The translations under genes were made by a program, and so were the position numbers. Shown piece by piece: positions 27,968 to 37,434 of a stretch of DNA of 64,000 nt. Every line of letters begins with the position of its first letter. Position 1 is the stretch's first letter. Where the stretch lies: assembly GCF_050633125.1 (NCBI RefSeq), contig NZ_JBOEFX010000091.1:1-64000 (forward strand), given 5' to 3'. Source of the stretch: Lewinella sp050633125. Its GTDB lineage: Bacteria > Bacteroidota > Bacteroidia > Chitinophagales > Saprospiraceae. The notes beneath the pieces were generated by a model. The model had not been told where the DNA came from, ran no database searches, and was given only the letters and a program-made list of their open reading frames with translations.

Positions 27968-29305
27968 ATGGCTGACATCCCTATTATCCCCCGTTCTGTG
28001 TCGCTGCCTACTACACTCAGTTTCGCACACGATCCTATTGCTGGCCTACAGGCATATACCGAACGTTACGGAAACACCTTCTACCTTTATATCGGGGGTA
28101 TTTCCAAGTCGCTGGTCACTATCGACCCCGAAGTAGCCCAGCATGTACTCCAAAAACAACATCGCCGCTACGAAAAATCTCCTATCCAAACGGATGTACT
28201 CTCCAAATATATAGGGCGCGGTTTATTAACCAACACCGGTAGTTCCTGGCTACGGCAACGACGCCTGATTCAACCTGGTTTTCACCGTGATCGCTTGGCT
28301 GCACTCACTAACATCATGCAAGGTGTAATTGACCAGGAACTAGACCTACTCTGCCAACGGAACAAAGAGAGCGGTATCGATATTTACGAAGAAATGCTAC
28401 GCATCACTTTTCGCATTGTAGGGCGAGCAATCTTTAGCGAAGATGTGGTGGAAGAAGAATTGAACCAACTAGGGGACAAGATCACCCAAATCCAGGAATA
28501 CGTGATCAAAGAGGTACGCCTTCCCTTCCTGCGCTGGTGGTACATCTTGACGGGCAAGCGAGAACGTAATCTGAGCCTTTCCCGTGATATCCTCGATATG
28601 CAACGGCAGTTTATCCGACGTAGAGAAGAAAGTGGTGCCTCCCGGGATGATCTGTTGCAGATGCTATTGGACTCACGCTATGAAGATACTGGCCTCCCCA
28701 TGGAGGAACAACAGCTGGTAGAAGAAACAGGGATTCTCTTTGTTGCTGGGCATGAAACCTCCGCCAATGCCTTGGCATGGACACTGTACCTGCTGGCCAA
28801 GCATCCAGAAATACAAGAACAACTGAGAAATGAATTGGAAGAGGTTGCCCCAGGTCGGCCTCCTGGATTCACAGAACTTCGATCCCTGCCCATCTTGACG
28901 AATGTCATTAAGGAATCAATGCGACTTTATCCTCCAGCTTGGATCACAGACCGAATAGCGCTGGAAGACGATGAAATAGGGGGCGTAAAAATTCCTAAAG
29001 GCACCATTGTTGTTCCCTTTATTTACGGGATTCATCATACCGCCCAGTATTGGGATGATCCCGAAGAATTTCGCCCTGATCGTTTTCAGGACACTCAGGC
29101 ACCTTTTACTTACTTTCCTTTCGGAGGAGGCCCTCGTCTTTGTATTGGTAATAATTTCGCGATGATGGAAATGCAACTCGTCATAGCTGCCTGGCTACGT
29201 CGATTTTCGTTCCAACTTATTCCTGACCAAGGGATTAAGGCTAATGCTTTGATTACTTTACGGCCGGCGAATGGTATACAGATGTACCTACAAGAAAATA
29301 AATAA
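27968..29305 (+). CDS. Cytochrome P450
   Basis: 445 aa, soluble, without a membrane anchor. Oxygen-binding I-helix 'FVAGHETSANALAW', the ExxR motif 'KESMRLYPP', and heme loop 'FPFGGGPRLCIG' with axial Cys392. The close match of 'PFGGGPRLCIG' and 'EEFRPDRF' is typical of the CYP102/CYP4-like fatty acid hydroxylase clan, but the substrate cannot be told from sequence alone. No redox partner is adjacent. It is divergent from the SUMF1-like gene. Confidence 0.93.
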   Translation: MADIPIIPRSVSLPTTLSFAHDPIAGLQAYTERYGNTFYLYIGGISKSLVTIDPEVAQHVLQKQHRRYEKSPIQTDVLSKYIGRGLLTNTGSSWLRQRRLIQPGFHRDRLAALTNIMQGVIDQELDLLCQRNKESGIDIYEEMLRITFRIVGRAIFSEDVVEEELNQLGDKITQIQEYVIKEVRLPFLRWWYILTGKRERNLSLSRDILDMQRQFIRRREESGASRDDLLQMLLDSRYEDTGLPMEEQQLVEETGILFVAGHETSANALAWTLYLLAKHPEIQEQLRNELEEVAPGRPPGFTELRSLPILTNVIKESMRLYPPAWITDRIALEDDEIGGVKIPKGTIVVPFIYGIHHTAQYWDDPEEFRPDRFQDTQAPFTYFPFGGGPRLCIGNNFAMMEMQLVIAAWLRRFSFQLIPDQGIKANALITLRPANGIQMYLQENK

Positions 29306-29493
29306 TTTACAATGTATTAACACTCAACGATGTAAAAATTTCCTACTGTTTCGTTTGAAAAATATTCGCTAAAATTTTTGGGATTCTCCTTAAAACATCT
29401 TTTTTTTGTTGCGGTTCCGGGAAATCACGGAATCCATCAATACGAAGAATTTTATTCAAAGATAGTTTTCATTTGGTTTTTTGGGGTTATTAG

Positions 29494-29526
29494 GAGGCAA
29501 TCGGAACGGTTGCCTCATTTTTTTTG
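29494..29526 (+). terminator. Rho-independent terminator
   Basis: GAGGCAA and TTGCCTC pair around 9 bases, followed by a run of eight Ts. It lies 189 bp after the P450 stop. The AT-rich stretch 29306-29493 holds no credible gene; it is either a long 3' leader or an independent short transcript. Confidence 0.75.
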
Positions 29527-29551
29527 TTATACCTTTATATTCAGTCCTGGT

Positions 29552-29655
29552 ATTGCGCAAAAAACAAATTGAACCATCTCTGAGGTTTTCCAAAAAGCTG
29601 ACACGCTTGATAGCCTACTTTTTGAAAAACGATGGATCAGCTTATTTTTGTGCTG
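29552..29655 (+). repeat. Long-palindrome repeat, copy 2
   Basis: Ends 'attgcgcaaaaaacaaattga' and 'ttatttttgtgctg', complementary to each other. The interior matches copies 1 and 3. It lies between the P450 terminator and rsgA, ending 40 bp before the rsgA start. Confidence 0.85.
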
Positions 29656-29695
29656 TTTTTTATCTCTACACAGAACTTTTCTTATCTCCGATAAT

Positions 29696-30646
29696 TTGCA
29701 AGACGGTATAATTACAAAATCAACAGGAAGCTGGTACAATGTCCGTCTGGAAGACGGCCAAATCATCCCCTGCCGCATTGGTGGTAAATTCCGCAAAGAC
29801 GACAAACGACTTACGAACCCGATTGCCGTTGGAGACAAAGTCAAAGTAGAGACCGATGTGGATGAAGAAGGAGCCGGTGCTATTCGAAAGATCATGCCGC
29901 GCGACAATTATGTTGTCCGCCAATCTCCCCGCAAGAAGCACTCCCTCCATCTCATTGCCAGTAATATTGATCAAGCTATCATTGTCACGACCATTGCTCA
30001 GCCAAAGCTTAAGCAAGGTTTTATTGATCGCTTTTTGCTAATGACGGAGCCTTTCAATATTGACACAGTCATTGCTTTCAATAAAGTGGATGTTTATACA
30101 GAAGAAGATATCGACACGCTTGCCTACCTCCAAGGCGTTTACGAAGATATTGGCTACAAAACCTTGATCCTTTCAGCAACCAAAGGGCATGGTTTAGACG
30201 ATTTAAAAGTGCTCTTAAAAGACAAAACGACCCTCATTGGTGGTCAATCTGGCGTTGGAAAATCTACCCTAATCAATGCCATCGCAGCTGATTTGGATTT
30301 ACGTACTGGTGATATCAGTGATTATAGTGGCAAAGGCCAGCATACAACGACCTTTGCAGAAATGTTTGAGCTGCCTTTCGGGGGCTTACTGATCGATACG
30401 CCGGGTATAAAGAACCTCTCTTTCAATTATCTCGAACTAGCTGATGTAGCCCACAATTTCAGGGAATTCTTTGCCGCATCCAGTGACTGTCGCTTCGGCG
30501 GAAGTTGCCTTCACCGCAACGAACCCGGCTGTGCTGTAAAAGCGGCTATCGAAGAAGGAGAAATTAGTGAATTGCGCTACTTCAACTACCTCGCTTTGCT
30601 CGACGAAGTGGATGAGCAGAATTATTGGGAAAGGAGAAATGTATAA
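29696..30646 (+). CDS. rsgA: Ribosome biogenesis GTPase RsgA
   Basis: 316 aa, circularly permuted GTPase. The N-terminal OB fold 'GIITKSTGSWYNVR' precedes G4 'FNKVD', G1 'GGQSGVGKSTLIN' and G3 'IDTPGI', then the C-terminal zinc knuckle 'SDCRFGGSCLHRNEPGC'. It helps mature the 30S subunit. The start chosen is TTG at 29696, which puts the OB domain at the N-terminus; the earlier in-frame TTG at 29648 lies inside the palindromic repeat and is unlikely. Confidence 0.93.
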   Translation: MQDGIITKSTGSWYNVRLEDGQIIPCRIGGKFRKDDKRLTNPIAVGDKVKVETDVDEEGAGAIRKIMPRDNYVVRQSPRKKHSLHLIASNIDQAIIVTTIAQPKLKQGFIDRFLLMTEPFNIDTVIAFNKVDVYTEEDIDTLAYLQGVYEDIGYKTLILSATKGHGLDDLKVLLKDKTTLIGGQSGVGKSTLINAIAADLDLRTGDISDYSGKGQHTTTFAEMFELPFGGLLIDTPGIKNLSFNYLELADVAHNFREFFAASSDCRFGGSCLHRNEPGCAVKAAIEEGEISELRYFNYLALLDEVDEQNYWERRNV

Positions 30647-30746
30647 ATGCAGTAAATCGAAACACACATCCTTTTCACCACAATAGACACAGAGAAAATA
30701 CACACACCTGACTCCATAACAGCTCTATGTGACTATGTGATAAAAT

Positions 30747-31763
30747 CTACCGCTTCTGCTCCCAAGCCCACGCCGTCTCCATTATATCTTTAATATTGTA
30801 CTTAGGTTGCCAACCTAGCTCTCGGCTAGCTTTATCTGCATTGGCATAGATAGAAACAACATCTCCTGCACGGCGATCACCGATACGATAATTGAGCTTT
30901 ATGCCCGTCACCTCCTCAAATGCATGAATCGCTTCTAGTACACTTACGCCCGTTCCGATGCCGAGATTAAAAAGTTCACAGTTGCTCGCTTGGCGGTTTT
31001 CTCGAAGGTAATCCAAGGCCAGCGTATGGGCATGAGCAAGGTCTACTACATGAATATAATCCCGCACACAGCTGCCATCACTGGTGTTGTAATCATTGCC
31101 AAAGACCATCATTTCCTTACGCTTGCCCATGGCCGTTTCAGTGATAACGGGCGCAAGGTTAGAAGCAGGGTTAGAAGGTGCTTCTCCAATCAGGCTACTG
31201 GGGTGTGCTCCTGCTGGATTAAAATAACGAAGGAGTACCGCTTGAAAGTCGGGGCTTATTTTGCAAACATCAAAAAGGATGTCTTCACACATTTGTTTAG
31301 TGCGACCGTACGGTGACTCCGCACTCTGGCGAGGTGTTTTTTCCGTCACCGGTAGTTCGTCTGTATTACCGTAGACGGAACAGGAAGAAGAAAAAATCAG
31401 GTGCTGACAACCCGTCGCCTGCATGCCTTCAATGACATTGAGTAAACTATTGAGGTTGTTTTGATAATAACGAACAGGTTGATGGACCGATTCACCTACG
31501 TGCTTCAACGCTGCAAAATGGATGACACCATTAAAGGCTTCTTCCTGAAATAAGCGTACAGTAGCTTCTCGCTCGGCCAGGTCAACCACATGGTTTTTTA
31601 CATTTACTCCAGTGATTTCAGCAATACCCTTCAGGACAGATTCATCAGCATTACTAAGGTTATCTACAGCAACTACCTCATAGCCATTTTCAATCAAATC
31701 CACGATAGTATGACTACCTATATAACCACAACCTCCAGTCACTAAAATCTTCCCTTTGCTCAT
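30747..31763 (-). CDS. galE: UDP-glucose 4-epimerase
   Basis: 338 aa, full length. NAD-binding 'LVTGGCGYIGSHTIVDLIE', 'SSSCSVYG' with the catalytic Ser region, Tyr152 and Lys156 in 'SPYGRTK', and 'RYFNPAGAHPSSLIGE' followed by 'RDYIHVVDLA'. It interconverts UDP-glucose and UDP-galactose for surface glycans. It is convergent with rsgA across 100 bp that shows no clear terminator. Confidence 0.95.
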   Translation of the reverse strand: MSKGKILVTGGCGYIGSHTIVDLIENGYEVVAVDNLSNADESVLKGIAEITGVNVKNHVVDLAEREATVRLFQEEAFNGVIHFAALKHVGESVHQPVRYYQNNLNSLLNVIEGMQATGCQHLIFSSSCSVYGNTDELPVTEKTPRQSAESPYGRTKQMCEDILFDVCKISPDFQAVLLRYFNPAGAHPSSLIGEAPSNPASNLAPVITETAMGKRKEMMVFGNDYNTSDGSCVRDYIHVVDLAHAHTLALDYLRENRQASNCELFNLGIGTGVSVLEAIHAFEEVTGIKLNYRIGDRRAGDVVSIYANADKASRELGWQPKYNIKDIMETAWAWEQKR

Positions 31764-31820
31764 ATTATTGTCTCTTTATTCCCCTCATGAGGGCCTCCTA
31801 AAGTATGGCGTATTTTTTAA

Positions 31821-31862
31821 GAAAAATCCCGAATACCAGCCACTAAGCTAATATTCGGGATA
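31821..31862 (-). terminator. Terminator downstream of the 31889-32662 gene
   Basis: On the minus strand ATCCCGAATA pairs with TATTCGGGAT around ~16 bases and runs into TTTTTC. It ends transcription from the gene just upstream before galE. Confidence 0.85.
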
Positions 31863-31888
31863 TGTAGAAAAGGTTCAAAACCACAGGG

Positions 31889-32662
31889 TTATTCCTCTGA
31901 TTCAGGTCCAGCTTCAGCCGCCTTTCTCTTTTCTTCTTCCTCTTTCGAGTTCTGTATTTTATTAAGCAACAAGGCGGCCTTCATCAAGAAGTCGTCATGG
32001 TGCTCTGTATATTCGTTGAAAATCATCATCAGGCGAGCTGCATCAAAAGCTGCTGACTTGGGCATCAACTGGCGGGCAGCGATAGGGTGCAGCCAGTATT
32101 CCAGATTATTGGAACGCAAGTAAGAACGGTCCATTTCAAAACCAATTACTACTGCCAACTTATTCAAGCTAAACAGATAATCGGTTTCCCGGTTAAGGTC
32201 TTTCTGGATATCAATGATCTGATGACGGCCAAAGTCTACTCCAGCGCGTTCGCACAAGAAAATATCTCGGCGACCATCAAAGACAACGATATCTTCAAAA
32301 CGGTATTTCTTGAAATTGCGCAACAAGAAGCTCCGAATAGCCATCTTCGTAGAGCGCAAGTTTCTGAAAGCATAAGAAAGATCATGTTCTTCGAGGCGGA
32401 ATTCTTCATCAAACCGGAACCGTCTGCGGGTCCGCATATTGATGACTTCTTTTCCACGTCCGATGGTATGGCCTAGTTCATTGGTCTGGGCAAATACATT
32501 GACAACATCAACGTTTGCGCTGTTGACCCAGCTTTCAAGAAAAATTCGGTTAGAGCCTTGTTCAAAAACCAACAAGGAGATTTCACTGATGGCGTAGAAG
32601 TTTGGGTACCCTCCGTAAATATTGCCATACTTTAATTCCAAAAATGCGATGTTCCTGTTCAC
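31889..32662 (-). CDS. Unrecognised protein, possible RNase H/DEDD-fold
   Basis: 257 aa, soluble and highly charged, ending in an acidic/Lys tail (~225-257). It starts 'NIAFLELKYGNIYGG' and has 'EDIVVFDGRRDIFLCERA' and later 'MPKSAAFDAARLMMIF'. The spacing of these acidic beta-strands recalls DEDD exonuclease folds, but the exact catalytic residues are not all present, so this is only a hint. It has its own terminator. The leader contains a palindromic repeat. Confidence 0.45.
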   Translation of the reverse strand: MNRNIAFLELKYGNIYGGYPNFYAISEISLLVFEQGSNRIFLESWVNSANVDVVNVFAQTNELGHTIGRGKEVINMRTRRRFRFDEEFRLEEHDLSYAFRNLRSTKMAIRSFLLRNFKKYRFEDIVVFDGRRDIFLCERAGVDFGRHQIIDIQKDLNRETDYLFSLNKLAVVIGFEMDRSYLRSNNLEYWLHPIAARQLMPKSAAFDAARLMMIFNEYTEHHDDFLMKAALLLNKIQNSKEEEEKRKAAEAGPESEE

Positions 32663-32732
32663 GGTTTGAGGTTGTGTTTCAGTTTACTGTAATTGTTTTC
32701 GGGTGCTATTTGCCAGTTCATTTGGTTAAAAA

Positions 32733-32847
32733 CAGCACAAAAACAAATGAAGATTCGCTTTTCAAATAGGTAACTAAGTGATACACTTCAAACGTGTTGA
32801 CTATTTGAGAAACTTCAGAGAATGCTTCATTTTATTTTTTGCGCAAT
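32733..32847 (-). repeat. Long-palindrome repeat, copy 3
   Basis: Inverted relative to copies 1 and 2. The reverse complement starts 'attgcgcaaaaaataaaatga' and ends 'ttgtttttgtgctg', aligning along its whole length. It lies between the 31889 gene and the M29 aminopeptidase. Confidence 0.85.
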
Positions 32848-32948
32848 GCTAATGAATACGCAAGGTAGCCAGAAATTTTAAATCCATTAAGTACTTTCCG
32901 ACGAAAACTAGCCTTACGTCCCTTAAACACGGGCAAAAAGATAAGGAT

Positions 32949-34046
32949 TTAAAGGACAAACTGCCCGTTTTCATAAATTTTTTCACCGTTCGCGTAGATT
33001 TCACCCCCTTTTGTCATATCTGCAATCATATCCCAGTGAACCGTTGACTGGTTTTTGCCTCCTGTTTGGAGATAAGATTGCCCAATAGCCATGTGGATGG
33101 TTCCGCCAATTTTTTCGTCAAAAAGGATATTCTTGGTAAACCGATTAATTCCATAATTCGTACCGATGGCAGCTTCTCCAAACCGACGGGTACCTGGTAT
33201 TTGGAATACACGATCAAGTACCTTTTGGCCCTGCTTTGCTTCCCATTTATCAATATAGCCATCTTTCACCCAGAGGGTTACTCCTTGAACCTCTTCTCCT
33301 TGATAAATGGCAGGATAATCAAAATGGACCACTCCATTAACGGAATCCTCTACGGGCGAAGTATACACCTCCCCGCTGGGCATATTGGTTTGACCATCAG
33401 AATTCATAAAAATCCGCCCATCCGTGCGGTAGGTGATATCAAAAAGAGGACTGCGATAACGGATTTCCTGACAAGAATTGAGACGATCAACGATCTGTTG
33501 CTGATCTTTTCTAACCTGCAACCAGCTTTCAATGGGGTCTTCATCATAGAGGCGGCAAGCCCCATAAATGAAGTCTTGATATTCCTCCAAAGACATCCCG
33601 GCTTCCTGAGCAGCAGCCTGGGTAGGAAATTGACAAAGATTCCGCTTTAGCGAACGATCTGCCGTACGGCTAAAGTAAGTCTTCGAAAGATCTGCAAGTG
33701 CTTGTTGTCTAATTTCGCGACGATCAGGATCTATCTGCTGCCCCTCCCGTAAATTAAAAGGCGCACGGATATAAAGGTAAGCGTCAAACTCCTCCATCGC
33801 TTGGCGATATAGCGGAGAAATGTACTTCAACTGCTCATCATTGGCGGTTTCCAGAAATATACGGCTCTGCTCTCTGAACTCTAACTCATACTCCACATGA
33901 GCCCCTACACGAACTGCCTCGCGATAAACTTCGCGGAGCAAATCTTCTGCCAAAGTGGTGGTTCTGATATATAAACGTTCTCCCGCTTTCAACTCTAAAC
34001 AGTAGTTTACGAGAAGTTGGGCGTAGCTTTGTAGTATGTTTTTCAT
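32949..34046 (-). CDS. Aminopeptidase, M29 family
   Basis: 365 aa, the usual length. Metal-site motifs of M29 enzymes are present: 'NMPSGEVYTSPVEDSVNG', 'FGEAAIGTNYGI', 'FDEKIGGTIHMAIGQSY' and 'STVHWDMIADM', supplying the Glu, His, Tyr and Asp ligands. It releases N-terminal residues from peptides in the cytosol using a dinuclear metal centre. It starts 49 bp after hflX and could be co-transcribed with it. Confidence 0.93.
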   Translation of the reverse strand: MKNILQSYAQLLVNYCLELKAGERLYIRTTTLAEDLLREVYREAVRVGAHVEYELEFREQSRIFLETANDEQLKYISPLYRQAMEEFDAYLYIRAPFNLREGQQIDPDRREIRQQALADLSKTYFSRTADRSLKRNLCQFPTQAAAQEAGMSLEEYQDFIYGACRLYDEDPIESWLQVRKDQQQIVDRLNSCQEIRYRSPLFDITYRTDGRIFMNSDGQTNMPSGEVYTSPVEDSVNGVVHFDYPAIYQGEEVQGVTLWVKDGYIDKWEAKQGQKVLDRVFQIPGTRRFGEAAIGTNYGINRFTKNILFDEKIGGTIHMAIGQSYLQTGGKNQSTVHWDMIADMTKGGEIYANGEKIYENGQFVL

Positions 34047-34094
34047 CTTATTTGGGTCGTACTGAAGAACTCTAATAAAACAACAGCAGCAATT

Positions 34095-35315
34095 CTACCA
34101 TTGTTTTGCAATGTAAGGATAACGAACATGGTATTGTGCTTTCACCATTTCCATCATTCTACTACGCAGCGTGTCAATATTCTCTTTGGTAATTGCCGAT
34201 ACCAAGACACTTTCCTGATCAAATTGTGCTTCCAGGCGTTGCTTCAATCCCGATTCAATTTCTTCCTTCACCTCATCATCGAGGTAGAGGTCGTAGTTTC
34301 TCTCACGATATAAATCTATCTTATTGAAGATCATCAGCGTAGGCTTCTCCAATGCTTCTAGTTCTTTAAGGGTCTCGTTGACGGTACGAATATGATCTTC
34401 GTGCTGGGGGTGCGCCAGGTCTACCACATGTAAAAGAATGTCGCTTTCGCGAACCTCGTCCAGCGTAGATTTGAAGCTCTCCACCAAATGGTGAGGAAGT
34501 TTTCTGATAAACCCTACCGTATCAGACAGCAGGAAGGGCGTACGATCAAAAGCGACTTTGCGCACCGTAGTGTCCAGTGTTGCAAAGAGTTTGTTTTCCG
34601 CAAATACTTCCGACTTCGTAAGCAAGTTCATGATGGTACTCTTGCCCACGTTCGTATACCCCACAAGTGCTACCCGGATCAATTCACCACGCGTTTTACG
34701 TTGTGTTGAATTCTGCTGATCAATTTTTTCCAACTGCTTCTTAAGCTTCGAAATCTTGTCGCGGACGATACGACGATCCGTCTCAATTTCTTTCTCACCA
34801 GGTCCACGCATACCAATACCACCACGCTGTCTCTCCAAGTGAGTCCAAAGTCCTCGTAGGCGGGGCAGCAAGTACTGCATCTGGGCGAGTTCTACTTGTG
34901 TTTTCGCCTGAGCCGTTTGTGCTCGTCGAGCGAAAATATCCAGGATAAGCGAAGACCTGTCAATGATTTTCACCTTCAGTTCTTCTTCTAGGATATTGGT
35001 TTGTTTACCAGAAAGGTCATCATCAAAAATGACTGCGGTAATATCTTCGTGCGTTTCGATGTATTCTGCGATCTCCTCCATCTTCCCCTTTCCAACAAAA
35101 GTCCGGCGGTTAGGGTGATCCATTTTTTGGATAAAACGCTTAACTGTTTTAGCACCAGCAGTGAGGGCTAAAAATTCCAATTCATCCAAATATTCGGTAA
35201 TCATATCCTCTGTCTGGTCACGCGTAACCAAACCCACGAGAATAACCTGCTCTGTCTTCTGTGCAAGCCCCTTCTGTTGTGAAGAGGTTCCTACATTCCA
35301 TCCCTGCTGCTCCAT
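34095..35315 (-). CDS. hflX: GTPase HflX
   Basis: 406 aa. The N-terminal HflX domain has 'RTFVGKGKMEEI', 'FDDDLSGKQTNILEE' and the coiled-coil 'GGIGMRGPGEKEIETD'. The G domain has G1 'GYTNVGKS' (219-226), 'DTVGFIRKLPHHLVESF' (G3) and 'FNKID' (G4). HflX splits stalled ribosomes and dissociates hibernating 100S particles. It is followed in the same direction by the M29 peptidase; GC-rich repeat copy 3 lies upstream. Confidence 0.95.
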   Translation of the reverse strand: MEQQGWNVGTSSQQKGLAQKTEQVILVGLVTRDQTEDMITEYLDELEFLALTAGAKTVKRFIQKMDHPNRRTFVGKGKMEEIAEYIETHEDITAVIFDDDLSGKQTNILEEELKVKIIDRSSLILDIFARRAQTAQAKTQVELAQMQYLLPRLRGLWTHLERQRGGIGMRGPGEKEIETDRRIVRDKISKLKKQLEKIDQQNSTQRKTRGELIRVALVGYTNVGKSTIMNLLTKSEVFAENKLFATLDTTVRKVAFDRTPFLLSDTVGFIRKLPHHLVESFKSTLDEVRESDILLHVVDLAHPQHEDHIRTVNETLKELEALEKPTLMIFNKIDLYRERNYDLYLDDEVKEEIESGLKQRLEAQFDQESVLVSAITKENIDTLRSRMMEMVKAQYHVRYPYIAKQW

Positions 35316-35338
35316 GTCAATATCTTCTTTTAATTAAA

Positions 35339-35543
35339 GTGCTCTTCCGATAAATCAGAATCGCGGTAGTGTTCGCTCACGCTCACGGTAGTGCTCGTTC
35401 CTCGCGGTGGTACCGACTACGTCGGCCGTAGCCGCGTTACACGCGAGCGTAGCGAGCATCACAGCGAGGAACGAGCACTACCGTGAATCCCGAGAAGCGG
35501 GATGAACACAGCCGTGATCCCGACCTTTGGTCGAGTGAGCACT
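35339..35543. repeat. GC-rich mosaic palindromic repeat, copy 3 (longest)
   Basis: 205 bp. Contains the family core 'gtagccgcgttac' and a perfect 22-bp inverted pair (35384-35405 with 35464-35485) that would form a large stem over that core. It abuts the purF-like stop codon. Copies 1 and 2 lie at 20548 and 23958, in the same orientation. Confidence 0.85.
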
Positions 35544-37434
35544 AATACGCCCTTTCGTCCTTACCCTCCATAAAATACATAAACGATTTATTGACGACAC
35601 GGTTCCCTCCAGGCGTAGGATAATCACCGGAAAAATACCAGTCACCACTATTCCCAGGGCAAGAAGCCCGCAAATCTTCAATCGTTTGGTAAATCACTTC
35701 TACTTTAGGTTTAATGTTAGGAGGAGTGATAATTTCCGCAATTTTTGCAGATACCTCCTCATAAGTAAACTCGTCGTAGAGGACTTTGACCTGATTGGTC
35801 ATCTCTTCTTTCGGTAGCTTTTCTTGCGCTTCACAGCGGTCGTAGCATTCCTGCAAAAGATGTTCTTTTTTATTTTCTTTCAACAAAGCCACAAGTGCCC
35901 TGAATGCCACAAATTCATTCATCTTCGACATATCTATCCCATAACAATCAGGATAGCGGATTTGTGGGGCAGAAGAAACGATAATTATTTTCTTTGGCCG
36001 CAAACGAGAGACAATCTGAATGATACTGTCGCGCATGGTCGTACCCCGAACAATCGAATCATCCATCAGTACCAAGGTGTCTTTTTCGTTTTCCACGATA
36101 CCATAAGTAACATCGTAGATGTGCGAAACCATTTCCCCTCTGGAGGTCGTATCTGCTATAAAGGTACGCACCTTAGCATCCTTGACCACAATTTTTTCGA
36201 CCCGCGCCCGAAGGTTTAGCACCTTGCGCAGCTTATCTGGATTGATATTTTTGCCCAAAGCCGCTATCTTTTCCGCTTTGTGCAGGTTAAGTTCGTCTTC
36301 GAGGCCATCAACGAGTCCATAAAAAGCGATCTCTGCCGTATTTGGAATAAATGTAAACACCGTCCGTTTGAAGTTATTATTGGCGCTCTTCAAAACAGCC
36401 TTTGCTAATCTACGGCCCAATTCTTTCCGTTCCAGGTAAATATCCCGGTCATTGCCACGGCTAAAGTAAATTCGCTCGAAAGAGCAACCTAGTTTTTCTC
36501 CCGGATCAGTATAAGGAACTACCGCAGCAACACCATTCCGTTTTATAATAAGTGCATGCCCGCGCGGAATTTCCTTCACTTTACTAATGTGCACATTGAG
36601 GGCCGTCTGGATCGCTGGCCGCTCGCTGGCTGCTACTACTATTTCTTCATCTTGGTAATAATAAGCAGGTCGAATACCATTAGGGTCACGCATCATAAAT
36701 GCATCACCATGACCGATAAGGCCACTCATCACATAACCACCATCAAACTTCTTACTGGCTCGGCGCAATAGCCGCTGCAAGTCGAGTTTATCAAAGATGA
36801 GGTCATTGATTTCCCGATTGGTATATCCATCTGACTTAAACCAATTGAACAGGCGCTGTACTTCGTCGTCTAGGAAGTGACCGATTTTTTCCAGTACCGT
36901 TACCGTATCACTGAGCTCCTTGGGGTATTGGCCCAGTTCTACCAGCTCCTGGAACAACTCATCTACATTGGTCAGATTGAAGTTGCCCGCCAGGATAAGG
37001 TTACGAGGAATCCAGTTATTCTGCCGCAAAAACGGATGGCAGGTTTCTATACTGTTATCGCCATGCGTACCGTAGCGCAGGTGGCCCATCAGCAATTCTC
37101 CCGTATAAGGAAGATTCGCTTTCAGCCACTCAGCATCAGCAAGCTGTTCGGGGCTTAGTTTTGTGAACCGTTCAAATACCTTTTCAAACAAGTCATCGAG
37201 GTAATTGGAAGCATTGCTTCTCTTACGGCTAATGTACTTTTCTCCAGGCTGGATGTCCAGTTTCAGCGTAGCCAGGCCAGCGCCATCTTGCCCACGGTTA
37301 CGCATCTTTTGCATCAATAATTTCAGCTTATTGAGGCCGTAAAGGGCCGAACCATACTTATCCTGGTAAAAAGAAAGGGGCTTGCGGAGCCTGATCATGG
37401 CTATACCGCACTCGTGTTTGATTTGCTCACTCAT
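35542..37434 (-). CDS. Amidophosphoribosyltransferase-like protein (long Bacteroidota form)
   Basis: 630 aa versus ~470-510 for classical PurF. The N-terminal class-II glutaminase has Cys9 in 'HECGIAMIRL', 'HLRYGTHGDNSIETCHPF' and 'MMRDPNGIRPAYYYQDE'. The phosphoribosyltransferase domain has the PRPP loop 'VLMDDSIVRGTTMRDS'. The extra length lies mostly in an insertion around residues 60-110 and 180-230 and in a C-terminal tail. It is likely to make phosphoribosylamine at the first purine step, or to be a specialised paralogue, since Bacteroidota often carry both. It reads away from the 37.4 kb spacer. Confidence 0.85.
   Translation of the reverse strand: MSEQIKHECGIAMIRLRKPLSFYQDKYGSALYGLNKLKLLMQKMRNRGQDGAGLATLKLDIQPGEKYISRKRSNASNYLDDLFEKVFERFTKLSPEQLADAEWLKANLPYTGELLMGHLRYGTHGDNSIETCHPFLRQNNWIPRNLILAGNFNLTNVDELFQELVELGQYPKELSDTVTVLEKIGHFLDDEVQRLFNWFKSDGYTNREINDLIFDKLDLQRLLRRASKKFDGGYVMSGLIGHGDAFMMRDPNGIRPAYYYQDEEIVVAASERPAIQTALNVHISKVKEIPRGHALIIKRNGVAAVVPYTDPGEKLGCSFERIYFSRGNDRDIYLERKELGRRLAKAVLKSANNNFKRTVFTFIPNTAEIAFYGLVDGLEDELNLHKAEKIAALGKNINPDKLRKVLNLRARVEKIVVKDAKVRTFIADTTSRGEMVSHIYDVTYGIVENEKDTLVLMDDSIVRGTTMRDSIIQIVSRLRPKKIIIVSSAPQIRYPDCYGIDMSKMNEFVAFRALVALLKENKKEHLLQECYDRCEAQEKLPKEEMTNQVKVLYDEFTYEEVSAKIAEIITPPNIKPKVEVIYQTIEDLRASCPGNSGDWYFSGDYPTPGGNRVVNKSFMYFMEGKDERAY

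Noticed and set aside
29306..29493. Small gene between P450 and its terminator
   Set aside because: AT-rich, and the ORFs cross the terminator hairpin. More likely a long 3' untranslated region.
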